Shown here: piece after piece, positions 10,346 to 22,814 of the stretch
How the letters are laid out: each line of letters begins with the position of its first letter
Position numbering within the stretch: the stretch's first letter is position 1
From: Chionis minor
Taxonomy: Eukaryota; Chordata; Aves; Charadriiformes; Chionididae
DNA length: 64,000 bases
Reading direction: 5' to 3'
NCBI GenBank assembly: GCA_013398295.1
Contig: VZSF01008863.1
Span: forward strand, 62,001 to 126,000
Made by a program: the position numbers and the translations under genes
Notes under the pieces: model-generated
What the model was told of the DNA's origin: nothing
Databases searched by the model: none
The model's input: only the letters and a program-made list of their open reading frames with translations

Positions 10346-13300
10346 CTGTGGAACAAAATGTTGTTTCATTTCTGCTACAGTTTACAGCCTGTCTTACCAG
10401 CACAAGTTGAAAGCTGTGACAATTTAAACTAAATTATTACATTATTAGGTTAATGAGTGAAAGCTGTCTTTGCCGGCTCTACCATGGAAGCAGTAACAGA
10501 ACAAGTGGTTCTAATAACCACTCCTGAATTGGAGATAATGAATCAAACCCTTTTGGATGCCTTTGAAATTAAGACTGACGTACAGAAAATCTGTGTGTAC
10601 TGTTCAGTTCTGGTCTTTTCATGACCTTGGCCAAAGAGGATCACAGGCTAAGGTGTGGTTCCTTATTACTCCAATTCATAAACAAACTGTGTGGACTATA
10701 AATTCTTCTGAGCAAGGATGACGTTAAGCTGTTAGTTTAGCACAGCGACGCCTTGGCTTTATCTGGAGCTACTTAATGTTACTGTAGTAGAAATCAACAA
10801 TACCAAACTATTGATTTAGGGATCATTTAAATTCAGTGTTAATGATATTTGTTCACCTGTATAGTCCATGTATGAACCTCACAAATGAGGAATAGTCCCA
10901 AGTCATTGAAACGCCTTCTATGAATATCCTCTGTAATATTTAAGCCTTTCAATTTACTTAATGTTGAGCTGAATGCGTGAGCTCTGCAATGATTAATGAG
11001 ATCTCTGAGAACGGGAATGTCTCCCTCAAATACTGTTGCCTTGTAAAGTCTGCACCTAAATGCTTCCAGAGACCTAATTATGATTTGTGGGTATCGGCCT
11101 GTTCTCCCACAGACATACTGTGAATCTCAAGTTCAATAGAAATAGGGGACATAAGGAATTGAAATACAGGCACAGCATCTTGCAGCCAAGTGGTCACATA
11201 TGAAATTACATCAGTCCTGTTTGTTGGCTAGAACATTGGGAAGGAGGAGATTTTTCCTGAAAACAGAACTGAAAATCCTTTGCATCACTGCTATTCGCTC
11301 TAGATAAGCAAAACAGATTTGGCTAGAGGTGGATCTTGTTAGATTCGTGGCCAAATAAAATGTGAAAAGCACTGTCACGCATAACAATGTTGGGGCATTG
11401 CAGGCATCATAAGAAAATAAAAAGGCAGTAAGAGGCATGTCTGTGGTGTCCCACAGACCTCAATTTATCCCCCAAGCACGCAAAAGAATTAAGAAACCAG
11501 AAAAGAGCCTTCTAGAATATTGCCCTCAATTTCCAGTGCATTTACAAACTGCTATTACTAAATATGACTCATCAAGATGAAAAAAGGAAAATAATTTAGT
11601 CAGAGATGTTGTCAAGTCACTATTTAATGTTACTTTTTGTATTTGCTGTGATAAGCACTAAAATTTGCACACTCCTTGATAAATCATTGTTTAGCAACAT
11701 CTAGAGGGTCCAGTAAATGGTTTGAAATTGCCACAATGTAATAAATGGTTATTTGATAATGAATGAAATTGTTTGAAAATACTGTTAAAATGTCAAGTTT
11801 CAACATACGGAACATTAGTCAAAAGGAGTGCAAACATGGAAACCATAGTGACACTATAAATATACTGCAACAAATGCATTTATTTGTACAGGGTAAATAG
11901 TAGATGCTGTATACAAACCAGTATAAATTGATATATGAAGTTAATTTCAATCTGTAAAAGTAATTGCATTGGTTTAACTTATTTAACTCTCCTTACAATA
12001 ATATTTATAGCAGAGCAAGAAAGTAAAGAAATAAATGATGATAAATAGATAAAATACATAGGAAATGGGAATTGTTTTCCAGTTTAATTATGCTGTCACA
12101 TAAAATTATCACAGAAATACACTATGCCGACAAGAAGAATACATTAAAATCCCATTATGCTGTGCAGAGTTGGCTAGCTTTTGTTGCTGTTTATTCCATA
12201 AATAGCTTTTCATTTTTTTCAACTACCAGGAAAAGTTAAACTTTGTAAAAAAATACAGTGGTGCAAAAAGAACGATATAAGCTGTGGCAGTTGATGGTTA
12301 GCCTATAGCACGAAGCTGGGAAGCAAGAATGTCAAACCTTTCTCTTCCAGTATAGATCTGACCACATAGTAAAACTGGAATGAAAAAAATGCCCACTCAG
12401 AATAATTTTTTTTTTCCCCCCTTCTCAGACACAACTCTAACTGGAGAGTTTTTGTGTGGCGGTAGTCTCTATGTAACATGCTCACATATTGTGTGACACT
12501 GTTGTAACTACAGCATGAGCAGGACCAACAAGCAGGCAAAACATGATAATAGAAGAGCGTTTTTTTTTTCCTTCCAAGCCAGGTATTTGTGGTTTCAAAC
12601 TGAAGTTCATCTTATCATTTCTTTTGTTGATGAACAGCATTAATGCGTGTGGTAATTTTTATCCATCTGCTTTCTGTGTCTTGGGCTGAACACAAAATGA
12701 CAGCCTCACCAGAGGCAGAAAGATTAATGTATTTCTCTAACGGGGACTTGATTTTTCTTCTTTTCTATCTTTTTTTCAGAACTGTTGGAGCTTAGTTTGC
12801 TTGAAAATAGTTATCTGCATAGAATATAGGTAAAGAATACTATAATGCTGCAGTTAGTGCTAATAATATGGCTGCATTATTTTCACCTCTCAATTATATC
12901 ATAAATCTTGCTGTGTTTTTAGATTTGCAACATCCAGAGCCGTGTGATTAAGTAGGAGTTGGTGCTTTACTTAATTAAAAAAAACCCAAACTAATGTTAC
13001 TCTACAGGGTTCCAGTAAAAATCTGGAAAATATGATTCTTCAGAGACTTCAAATTGAGAGGAAAATTTTTAATATAAACTTCATTAATTTAAAAAATGTA
13101 TTATTTTAAACATACTTTATAAATCTTTAGCATCTGATTGATGGTTTGATCAATGAGGATAAGCAATACTCTGAGTAGAAAGGAAATCTCTAACATATGA
13201 GATACCTGTGAAGAGAAAGCTATGTGCAGAGTGAAATCCCAAAAGATAAGGCAGCTTCCTGTGTAAGATGAGATTTAGGTCATCAAAGATATTCCTAGTA

Positions 13301-15692
13301 CTTGTCATACTTGAATAAATTAAATGAATGGACTTGCTCCAAAACTTTATTCCAGCTCTTTATAATTATGTGTATGCTGTAAGAATGATTTTTTAAAGCT
13401 GTCTATTGCTATAAAAGAACGGCTATAACTAAAGTAAGCTATCATTAGACTTTGGAAGGAATCGTTTATTAGACTCCAAAATGGTCTGTTATTTACAGTT
13501 CTTATTAAAAAAATTGAACGTGGAATGCATTCAAATTTCATCAAAGTTGTAATACTGTTAGCTTGCCTTCGAACAGTAGCAAATGATATTTTGGCTCACA
13601 AGAATGATTTATAGCCTTTATACTACCACATGAGCATTTCAAAAGGACAAAAATTGAAAACATCATCTGAATGTTTATGCAAATCAGAGACAAGCACCTT
13701 CATTCTCTTCTTGTTGTTATTTTCTGATCTTAACCCATAGTACCTTCAGTGACACATGTACAGTTACATGTTGGTTTTTTGGTTTTGTTTTTTTTAAAGG
13801 GGCTTCTGATTCTAGCAGTACAAAAATTAGATAAAGTCTTTTATAGAGAAAGAGCATCGAAACCACACTGAAGGCTAGCGCTCATCTTCAGTAACCCCAG
13901 ATATCCACCTCAAAGGATTTTTAGAACTGGAGACACAAAACACGGCAGCCGTAACTCTCTCTCATTAAAGATCTTGAGAATCAACTGCTGTAATTGTTGG
14001 AGCTTAGACACTATCATTATGAAGACATAAAAAGAGATATGTAAAATAATACACCTATTCCTAATGAACATTTTTAGGTTTTTGCCCTTTATAAATTGTG
14101 CCACTATAATTTTTGCTTGAGGAGTTGGGTTTAAACAAATTCAAAATGAAATTTTTCCAGAATCAAATCTTACCTGTTTTCAGCAAGAACCATGAACTTG
14201 GCTTTGATGTCTTTAATTTAGAGGTTCTCTGTGAGATTTGCATTGTTGTAAACATTTCATGCAGCAGTAAAGGTAATGTCCATTTAAGGACAAAAAAAAA
14301 AAAGAGCTAAGTGATACTGAGTTATGAAAGGACAGCCCAGAACTGAATGATGTCATGAATTGCTGTCTTGATCCTAATTAATTGAAGTCATTTAAAATCT
14401 TTGAAATTTTATCTTTCTACGAAAGGAGGAAATTCAGAATCTTTGCATCAATGCTTTCAGGCTTAAGATTGATGCACTCTTTCACACACCTTTTCGGGTT
14501 GAAGTACTGTTGAAGATAATAATTAATAATAATTAACATTAGAAGTATCACAGTAATAAACAAGTAACACTGTTTGTTGCAAATACACACCACTACCACC
14601 GCCACCCCCAGGTAAAAAGAGAACTAATTATGTCTATCAGATTGAGTTATTACTATTTTGCTTCATGCAGGACAACATTTATCATCAAAACTGTGCAGAA
14701 ATACTCCACAATAACATCCTAAATTCAGAGTCATCCTGTAGGGTCATTTGCACTGCCTTCCTCCTTAATTATGGCTTCTTAGACTCCAGTCTGTTCTCAG
14801 TGGAGTCGATAGAAACACAACAGGAGCAGAATTGAGGCTCTTTGGCCACAGAGGAGACTCTGAAAGTCACTAACTTCTAGGAGTAAACTGAGGTTTCACT
14901 TGAAGTTCCAGTAGTGGTGGTTTTGTGCCTCTTCAACTAAGCAAGTGTCTTGGCATGACAGAAATAACACTTATCTTTAAAAGTATTTTCTAAGGTCTGC
15001 ATTTGTCACCCTCGTATGGCAGGGTATTAATGCTTCTTTCTGTCTTATTTTACACGTTCATACCTTTGGCAAGAACATACTGCTATCTCTTTGCACACTC
15101 CTCAAAACAAAGAACTAAACAGAGGTAAAAATCTATTTCTCTTGCTAGTTTCTTCATATTCTAGAAAATTAAATTACGTATGTATGGAATCAAGAATTCC
15201 TTGAAAGAGAGGAAAGGCACTGCCAGGGTTGGGGTTTTTTTTTGTTTTTGTTTTGAAAAATCAGGAAATTCTTAAATGACAAACACCACCAAAAAAAAGA
15301 AGGGAAAACAAAGAAAAAGTATCTTGTTATCTTCAGAAGTCAGGTACAGAACCGAGTCTCTAAAATCGAGGAACTTGATGTTCCTAAAACAATCCCTTCA
15401 CACTGTCATTGAAGCAGAATATGGAATTCCTGTACATTTTTCCAGCACGTACCAAAAGTTGTACTCAAATCTCTAGTGTTGTCTGTCCTGGTCTTGAGGT
15501 GTTTTTACCAAACCTAGAAGAAAGCAAATGAGCCAAGTGAGTCAGAATGCCTGTCAGTTACCTGTGTTGTAAAACTGCGGGATTTTTACCACTGCAGACT
15601 ACTAATAATTTGGGACATCTGTTTGGTAAATAAGACCCAAAGTAGTCCCATATAAAGGCCTCAACTCAGTGTTAATATTTAATTGAGTAATC

Positions 15693-16100
15693 CATAGAAT
15701 CATAGAATGCTTAGAGTTAGAAGGGACCTTAAAGCTCATCTCGTTCCAACCCCCTGCCCTGGGAAGGGACACCTCCCACCAGACCAGGTTGCTCCAAGCC
15801 CCGTCCAGCCTGGCCTTGAACACGTCCAGGGATGGGGCATCCACAGCTTCCCTGGGCAACCTGGGCCAGTGTCTCACCACCCTCGCAGTAATTTCTTCCA
15901 AATATTTAACCTAAATGTCCCCTCGTTTCAGTTTAAAACCATTACCCCTCGTCCTATCGTTACACTCCCTGATAAAAGAGTCCCTCCCCAGCTTTCCCGT
16001 AGGCCCCCTTTAGGCAATGGAAGGTGCTATAAGGTCTCCCCGGAGCCTTCTCTTCTCCAGGCTGAACAACCCCAACTCTCTCATCCTGTCCTCAGAACAG
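15693..16100 (-). mobile_element. CR1 LINE, 3' UTR and end of ORF2 (minus strand)
   Basis: The left edge is CATAGAATCATAGAATG, the reverse complement of the 8-bp repeat that ends CR1 elements. Moving right come the conserved antisense CR1 3' UTR features (AAGGGACCTT, CCAACCCCCTGCCCTGGGAAGGG, GTCCAGGGATGGGGCATC) and then the antisense C-terminal ORF2 segment. Read on the minus strand this begins [13 protein letters not shown]. Identity to the CR1 consensus looks fairly high, so this is a relatively young copy. It stops abruptly at about 16100, where a second CR1 in the opposite direction begins. The same element probably continues at 16556-16945. Confidence 0.93.
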
Positions 16101-16554
16101 GGGTGCTCCAGCAGAGGGCTATGAAGATGATCAAGGAACTGGAGCATTTCCCTGTGGAGGAAAGGCTGAGAGACCTGGGTCTGTTTAGCCTGGAGAAGAG
16201 AAGACCGAGAGGGGATCTGATCTCATCGATGCTTATCAGTATCTAAAGGGTGGGTGTCAAGAGGATGGGGCCAGGCTCCTTTCAGTGGTGCCAAGTGACG
16301 GGACAAGGGCCAGCAGGCACAAACTGGAGCACAGGAAATTCCATCTCAACATGAGGAACAACATCTTTTGTTTTGAGGGTGACAGAGGACTGGAACAGGC
16401 TGCCCAGAGAGGTTGTGGAGTCTCCTCTGGAGATACTAAAAATTCGCCTGGATGTGTTCCTGTCCAACCCACTCCAGGTGAACCTGCTTTGGCAGGAGGG
16501 TTGGACTAGGTGATCTCCAAAGGTCCCTTCCAACCTCTACCATTCTGTGATTCT
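16101..16554 (+). mobile_element. CR1 LINE, 5'-truncated copy inserted in the opposite direction
   Basis: Read on the plus strand, this copy starts inside the ORF2 C-terminus. It contains the segment around Lys-Met-Ile-Lys-Glu-Leu-Glu-His and [10 protein letters not shown]. It then runs through the 3' UTR (GGTGACAGAGGACTGGAACAGGCTGCCCAGAGAGG; GGTCCCTTCCAACC) and ends at ATTCTGTGATTCT (16542-16554). A complete CR1 3' end shows that it is an independent insertion, not a 5' inversion of its neighbour. It lies inside the minus-strand CR1, so it is the younger of the two. Its ORF2 part has frame breaks and is not functional. Confidence 0.93.
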
Positions 16555-16555
16555 C

Positions 16556-16945
16556 ATCAAACAACACTCCCAAGTCCCTCTCCCCAGGGCTGCTCTCAAT
16601 ACATTCTCCACCCAGCCTGTATTTGGGCACAGGATTGCCTTGGCCCGCGTGCAGGACCTTGCAACTTGGTCTGGTTGAATTTCATGAGGTTCGCACAGGC
16701 CCACCTCTCAAGCCTGTCCAGGTCCATCAGGGTGGTACCCCTTGTCTCCAGCACGTCAGCCGCACCACACAGCTTGGCGTCACTGGCAAACTCGCTGAGG
16801 GTGCACTCGATCCCACTATCCATGTTGCCGACAAAGACATTAAACAGCACTGGTCCCAGTACCAACCCCTGACAAACGCCACTCGTCATTGGTCACCACT
16901 TGGACACTGGGCACGGCCATCCAGTCAGACCATTGCTGTGCTTCA
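16556..16945 (-). pseudogene. CR1 ORF2 reverse-transcriptase fragment (minus strand)
   Basis: Translated on the minus strand this gives a recognisable CR1 reverse-transcriptase C-terminal region. It starts with a remnant of the LTGW..., V/MTSGV-QG-VLGPVLFN palm segment near 16890-16945. Next is the catalytic region, in which the usual Phe-Ala-Asp-Asp is Phe-Ala-Ser-Asp. Then come the Leu-Asp-Arg-Leu-Glu-Arg-Trp-Ala helix and [13 protein letters not shown] near 16600. Loss of one catalytic Asp, a small deletion and frame breaks make it dead. About 65 codons that should join it to the 3' part at 15693-16100 are missing where the plus-strand CR1 sits. Confidence 0.9.
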
Positions 16946-17483
16946 GTCTCGCTGGCTGCGAGTTCCCTGCTGAATCAAGGCCAATGCAGTGACATGAATT
17001 TACACGGGATGTCGTTGTGAAGCCTGTGCAGGTTATGTCAACTGTGCTATGGCCAAGCATTTCCAGTCTCCATTTTCTGTAAAGTCTAGGGCTTCCCTTT
17101 GCCACAGGCGAGCAAGGCATATTGTGCCTATAATGTTGTCTTCTGATTTGTCAGCTGTGCATTGATTAAGATACAGATGAGCCATATGCTAGTGAACTAA
17201 GCTGTTAAATGGATTTTTGGGGAAGTTCAGCTGCGAGGAATTTTACAAGTGCCAGCTCAGATTTTCCTTTGAACTGCGTTAGCCATAAATATGGATTATT
17301 CCTGTAGGTCCTGTATATGGAGAATTCAATCTGCTTTAAAGGTTCAGCAGCAAAATATGAACATAATTATTTCCCAGACAGATAAATGAGTCACTTTAGT
17401 AGAGATATTTTGATCATGTGACTTAGTCAAAGAGCAGAAAAAATGAAATATTTCCATCCCTGTCTGCTTGAAACTTTTACCAT

Positions 17484-17533
17484 TATATAAATATATACAT
17501 ACACATACATTTACATAACATACACATACAAAA
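17484..17533 (+). repeat. imperfect (TACA)n microsatellite
   Basis: Alternating TATATACATACACATACATTTACATAACATACACATACA. A degenerate tetranucleotide repeat with no other features. Confidence 0.75.
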
Positions 17534-18131
17534 TATTGCAAATTTTGACGGCTTCACTAGGTCATTTTGGTTGAATAGCAAAGCAGCGGACAGGTTCCTA
17601 AATGAAAGGTTAATGCAATTTCATTGCCAAAGTCTAAAGTGAATTTAATGTTTCCTACTATTTGTGAATAACTGCTATCTGAAAATATTAATTTATGAAT
17701 ATTACTGAGCAGGGGACCACTCAGTGCTTAATAGGAACTAGCAATTAGTGTATGTAAATCAACTAAGACAGCAGTATCTCAATTGCTGTTCTGCATACGG
17801 GAATAGTTAATTTGTAGGAATACATGTTTCCAGCCCAGATACGAAAAAGTCACGTTTTCCACTGCTGAAAACCTCAATACCTATAATATTTGTTGTGCAT
17901 TTCATGATTATTCTTAATGCCCTTGCAAACACATGTAATAAAATGCTAACAAACCATCATCCATTACTTAATTATGTTTATCTAGATGGATAAAGTTGGG
18001 GTGGAGAGAGCCTGTGGTAAAAAATATTGTTTCCCATTTGGCAAACAGAGACTAAATTTACAGCTTAATTATTCCTTGTAGTGCTCTAGACAGATTTTCC
18101 TGTTAATCATGCTCAGGTCCAGAGTTGATTT

Positions 18132-18182
18132 AAAAAAAAAAAAAAAAAAAGTTTTGGANTATTTAAAAAAAAAAAAAAAAAA
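18132..18182 (+). repeat. duplicated poly(A)-GTT-TGGA unit with an ambiguous base
   Basis: A run of 19 A (18132-18150) is followed by GTTTTGGAN and TATTT, then a second run of 18 A (18165-18182) followed by GTTGTGGA. The two units look like a tandem duplication of about 33 bp. The single N at 18159 falls in the linker. Homopolymer length here is likely unreliable in the assembly. Confidence 0.8.
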
Positions 18183-18870
18183 GTTGTGGAATTTTTTTTT
18201 TGTGTGTGTAGTGAGGTTTAAAAAGTACATAGACTCCCAATTAAATCAATTTCCCCTCCAGTAGGCGATTTAAATGTTTGTGAGGCTTTATCAGGAACTA
18301 CACAGGGAGCTTTTCTGACAGTGATGAAACACCTTCTATAAGGCAAGACAAATATCTTAGAAAATAATGTTACAGTTGCCTTCAGAAACTTTGCCTATGG
18401 AAAATATCAGAATAATTCATCTTAATTAATAAAATACCTCTATGTTTCAGCAATCAAGTGCAAGAAAAAGAGAGGTCAGTTCCAGAAACCTTTATTCATG
18501 AGAGTATCCCACTAAATTCCAAAAGTTCGTTTATGTGCACAATGACACCCATGTGATTAAAGACTATGGTTTATCTCTAGATGTGTTTTTCAATGCTCCA
18601 TGAGATCTTTTTGATTTGAAATCTTTAAATAGTGGTTTTTTCAGAGTCAAATCTGCCGATCACCACAGGACCTCTAGACATTAAAAGCAAAATCAGAAGT
18701 TGCGTTTTGTAACACACTTTTCTAGTCTTCTGCCTTGCAAAGATAGCCTACGAATTCCTTACTGAGAAGAAAAATTGACCGATCTTCATAGTATATTCTT
18801 CAGCAGTAAGTGGGCAAAAGTATTCATTGCAGTGAATACTTTATATTAAAACCAGTCACATTAAACTTAC

Positions 18871-19080
18871 AGAGTAACCGATGAAAATATCTCCTTTTAA
18901 TGCTGCAAAGTCCATCTTCCCAGTCACAAGATAATTTCGTACATCAGTTAGCTGCATTTGAAATGGACGGGTTGGCAAAAGATTGTTTGGCATATCTGTC
19001 CTGGCTCTAGCCAGGATTTGATTAACTTCTCTGTTAAGTAGATAATAAATTGCTTTCTTCGAAGCATTTAGAAGTACAGA
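18871..19080 (-). other. best single candidate coding exon (minus strand, unidentified)
   Basis: On the minus strand, AACTCTTTGTAG (acceptor) precedes exactly 210 nt, open for 70 codons in frame 0, and ends ACTCT|GTAAGTTTAA, a near-consensus donor. A stop (the TAG of the acceptor) bounds the frame upstream, as expected for an exon edge. The peptide has normal globular composition: a Lys-Lys-Ala-Ile-Tyr-Tyr-Leu-Leu-Asn-Arg helix-like start, a Leu-Pro-Thr-Arg-Pro-Phe turn, and a hydrophobic Gly-Asp-Ile-Phe-Ile-Gly-Tyr end. I do not recognise the protein. An open 70-codon frame between good sites is expected about once in a window like this, so it may be chance. Confidence 0.35.
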
Positions 19081-20696
19081 CTACAAAGAGTTACCAAGTT
19101 CCATTCCTCCCAGAGTACCTTCCAAACCTGGCATAAAGCCTGCCTTTGTTGCACAAACACAAAAGAAAGACATCAACATTTTAAAGGGTGTTTGAATTCT
19201 AGATAGCATTAATGAAGTACTTCTCCTGATTTTTTTTTTTTTCCCCCTGACATTTTCATATTTTTTTCCCGATATTGGAATAAGCTGTAGGGTGTTAAGC
19301 ACTGGTAAGAAAAATACGAAAGAGATATTTTACTTAAAAGGGTTGAAAATCTGTTCAGTGGAGATGTAGCCTAAGTAGCAAAAGCTTAATTCAAAACGAA
19401 TGTTGCTAAGATCTCATTTATCAGCCTCAGTAAAATGCTGAATTAATCATTTTTGATAGAATTGAACCTATACTATAAGATCATTTATGTAGACTTAGAA
19501 ATTTACTACTTGACTATTTGCCTTGCATTTTCTTGACATTGGTGTAGTTCTTGGCTAGGCTATTACGAAATGTTAAACAATTACCTATATTAGTAGCTCT
19601 TGAAGACATCTTTGTGTTGGAACAGCTTATACTCTAAGAAAAACAGCTGGAAAAGTTTCTGGTTTCTTCTTCAAAAATAATCTGTAAGAAAAAAAGCAAT
19701 TATTTGTTTCTATGGTTTTCTACAGATCATCATGTTGCAATGAAGAATCAGAAGTAATATCTAATACTGCACAGTCACACTAAATGTAGTTACAGAAAAG
19801 GGTGTGATTTGTTTCTTTTCTGATGTTATCATGCCAGCAAAAATTTTGGCATATATGAAGGTACAGTGCTTTAAAAGGTGCCTTTAAAGACTTGTGTTGC
19901 CTTCATGGGAATAAGCTGTATCAGTGTAAAAAACTTCATACAGATCCCTATCCGCATTAAGGGAACTTTTTTTACTTTTCATTAAATCATTATGAAGCAG
20001 CAGGAGCTTTTTTTTTTTAATTATTCTAAGCTAGAGACATGCCCTAAATGAGACCTGCTTTTTACAGCAGAATTGTTTTTCTGTGTTTTCTTTAAATCAT
20101 CAGAAGAAAATAGGAAAAAAAAATTTAAATCTGAAAAGTGAGCTTTCAGGAGAACTACTTATAATACTGGATGATAGCATACATGTAATTAGGAAAAGGT
20201 AAAAAAAATAAAAAGATAAGGAAACATTGACATTAGGGATGCCCTGTGTGGACTTAAACCTTTTGAAAGTCAATACAAGGTATGCTACTGCAAAACACAG
20301 AAGCAATTTCATAGCCATAAAAGCATTGCTAAAAGATAGCCCACTTTCAGCAAGACAAAAAATATCAAAGTCATTACTGATCATATGTTCCCTTCAGACG
20401 AAAGCCTTTCCAGACACTGATCAAATATTAAACAGAAGAACAGTCAGAATTGGCAGATAGTAAAATCTGTAATAGAAAATTCAGAAACCTATAACTTAAT
20501 GCTTTTTAAACCTGACCAGGAGGGGAAGAGGAGTTAAAAATCAGCAGTCCCTGACAAACTGTTCAAAAATAGTTTATAAAATGTTTCTCCTTCTCTGAAG
20601 GAACGAACTTAATATATTAAATGAGGAAACTACAAACCTTTAATGTGTTAATTTGAAAAGCTGAATCTTTGTTCCCCAAGTTAAGTAGGTGTGCAG

Positions 20697-20825
20697 ACAC
20701 AGTCAACCTTATTTAAGTCATAAGAATGGTAATTAGGGTCACTCTTCAGGAAGGCTCTTAATCACATGCTTACAGAAGTCGATAGCTCAAAATACCTGTC
20801 TAAGCGCTTTCCTGAAACAGGCCTC
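20697..20825. repeat. possible ancient amniote interspersed repeat
   Basis: The segment with AATCACATGCTTACAGAAGTC ... TAAGCGCTTTCCTGAAACAGGCCT resembles the old reptile/bird repeats that carry CACATGCTTAA ... TAAGTGCTTTGCTGAATCGGGGCC. Divergence is high and the family cannot be assigned by eye. Confidence 0.3.
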
Positions 20826-21969
20826 ACTAGGTGAAAGTTAACATATGTGATCATACGGAAAGTATCTGAATAATTTCATGCCTATTTATAGTCCAGACAA
20901 ACATGAACTCTCATTTCTTACTAAGTTTTCACATGTAAAGGATTTAACTACAGGGTTCTGGTAATAGCTGGAATTTTTCAGCTGATGACGTTTGCATCAA
21001 AAAGCTTATGAAATGTCATTCACTATATGTGACATCTTAGAAAACCTGCTTAAGAAGTGCTGTACCAGCCCAGAATATTAGAACATCTTCTGTGAATGAA
21101 AATCAGCTGTTGGGAACAAAATTAAAAAATCCTCTTGTAGTGAATATAGATTAGTTAATACCATCTAGGATAAAAAAAAAGCTTCTTCAACATTGTAGAG
21201 TCTCATAAAAAAATCTCCTAGCGGATTTAAAAGGTAAAATCTGTTATGTTTATGTTGATGATATAATGATTTTCTCTTAGGACCTGGCTCAGCATTCAGA
21301 GAATATAACAGTTGTACTTTGAATATTACAGTCTCTGAGCTTAACTCTAAATCTTAAAAATGAAAATGCTATAGAATATAGATTAAATAATCTGTAGCAT
21401 GTTTTGTCAAAACCAAATTGGCTGTAGACCAGGTAAATTGTTTTTATTTGCATGTTTCCCGCGCCCTGAAATATGAAGCAAACCCAGTGTTCTTGGTTTT
21501 ATAAATGGGTATCATCTATATACTCTAGTTTTCTATCTTTGAAGAGTCTCTTAATAACATTATGGGGCAGGGAAAGAAAAAAACATCAGATAGATGAGCA
21601 CAGAACATTTCTAAAAACTCTTTAAAACTGTTCAATTACTAATCTTGTGAATAAGGCCTGCTTGTTAAATGCCTACTTATATAAATGCTACCCAAAGGCA
21701 AATTTATCAGACTTGTGAGAATTTTGTTTCGATATCCGGGTATCTATGAGAAAACATCTGTTCCCCATACTGATCTGATAACCCTACAGAATACAGTAAC
21801 ACCATAAATAAAACCCATCCAGAAATTTCTGAAAGAAATTTATAGAATACATAGAATCAAACCACAGTTATATAAGTTATTTTAGTCACTGTTAAAAAAA
21901 ACCCCAAACAAACAAAGGAATTTCCTTCAATGAAAATACCAGAGTCCATAATTATACAATTAGTTTGGA

Positions 21970-22085
21970 GTTTCCAAAACCGTTCAGTGTTAGCCTGACT
22001 TCTCTCCTATCGAAGTCAGTTAATTGGCTTAAGGGTTAGCCCTTAGCTAAGGGTAAGTGCTAGTACAGAGTTTGGACCAGGCTGT
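21970..22085. repeat. possible ancient amniote interspersed repeat
   Basis: TCTCCTATCGAAGTCAGTTAATTGG followed by TAAGGGTTAG...TAAGGGTAAGTG resembles the CCATTGAAGTCAATGG-type segment found in very old CR1/L3-like repeats of reptiles and birds. Weak match by eye only. Confidence 0.25.
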
Positions 22086-22814
22086 CAAAAGTTTTTAGAA
22101 GGGGCGTTATTCCATTAGGAAACGTCAGCTTAGTGTTACACGCAGGCCAGCCCGAGCTCTCGCAGCGCAGCGACAAACCCCAAATCCTCCAGCAGGCTAT
22201 TTCAAATGGCAGTGGTCCAGGCACACACGCTGAGGGGCAGCCAGGAAGTCAGACTATCAGATGACGGCTGATGACAAGCGAGTCTGCAAAATTTAAAACT
22301 ATGAGGCACGTTTTAAAATATTCTCCACCAGTTCAGATTGTTCTCAATGGAGATTTAAAAGAAGGGCCCCAGCCAGGAGTAGTAGATCCGTAATATCTGT
22401 AATATTATGTGCAGCCACATGATGTTCTCTATTCTGACCTGCAGGTCAAGACTGGTACGAAGCTTCTATTCAGATCGGGATGCTCACAAGAATCCAAGCT
22501 ACTGAGGAAGGTAAACCTTTGATGTTCTGCATCTGATGGTAGAGTACATGTTTTTATTATGGTTAAGGATAAGACTATGTGCATAGACCCAGAGGTTCAT
22601 CGAGTGCTCTAAGTACCATCAGGTTTATCAGGTAACTCTATCTGAGTAAACCTCCTGTACTCCAGGATTGTCTTCCCATGAGAAATTTTGGTGAGGTGGC
22701 TAAAGCTGGATTCATTGGTTGCACTGTCTAAGTCTCCTGTAGGAATTTATTGTCTGAGTGCCTTTCATCAAATATGAAAATATGACCTGTACTCAGTTCC
22801 TGAAGAAATTCAGG

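Larger units (their letters stand above)
8216..15692. other. AT-rich non-coding stretch with low-complexity patches
   Basis: Mostly unique AT-rich DNA. It contains a 14-bp tandem duplication at 9881-9908, an A/C-rich low-complexity patch at 10012-10087, a candidate minus-strand exon at 10227-10345, and sequence at about 10940-11100 rich in ATTA-type homeodomain motifs that looks like conserved non-coding DNA. No RNA gene or recognisable protein gene was found. Confidence 0.5.

Noticed and set aside
15707..16246. 179-codon plus-strand frame in the CR1 cluster
   Set aside because: It is the antisense of the minus-strand CR1 3' UTR run into the start of the plus-strand CR1, not a gene.
16510..16973. 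plus-strand frames of 116-120 codons
   Set aside because: Antisense shadows of the CR1 reverse-transcriptase remnant.
19585..19633. 49-nt minus-strand open segment with a strong acceptor and GTAATTG donor
   Set aside because: Its end phase does not fit the nearby 18871-19080 candidate, and it is too short to stand alone.
21841..21866. ATAGAATACATAGAATC, resembling a CR1 3' end
   Set aside because: No CR1 3' UTR follows on either side; the match is too short.
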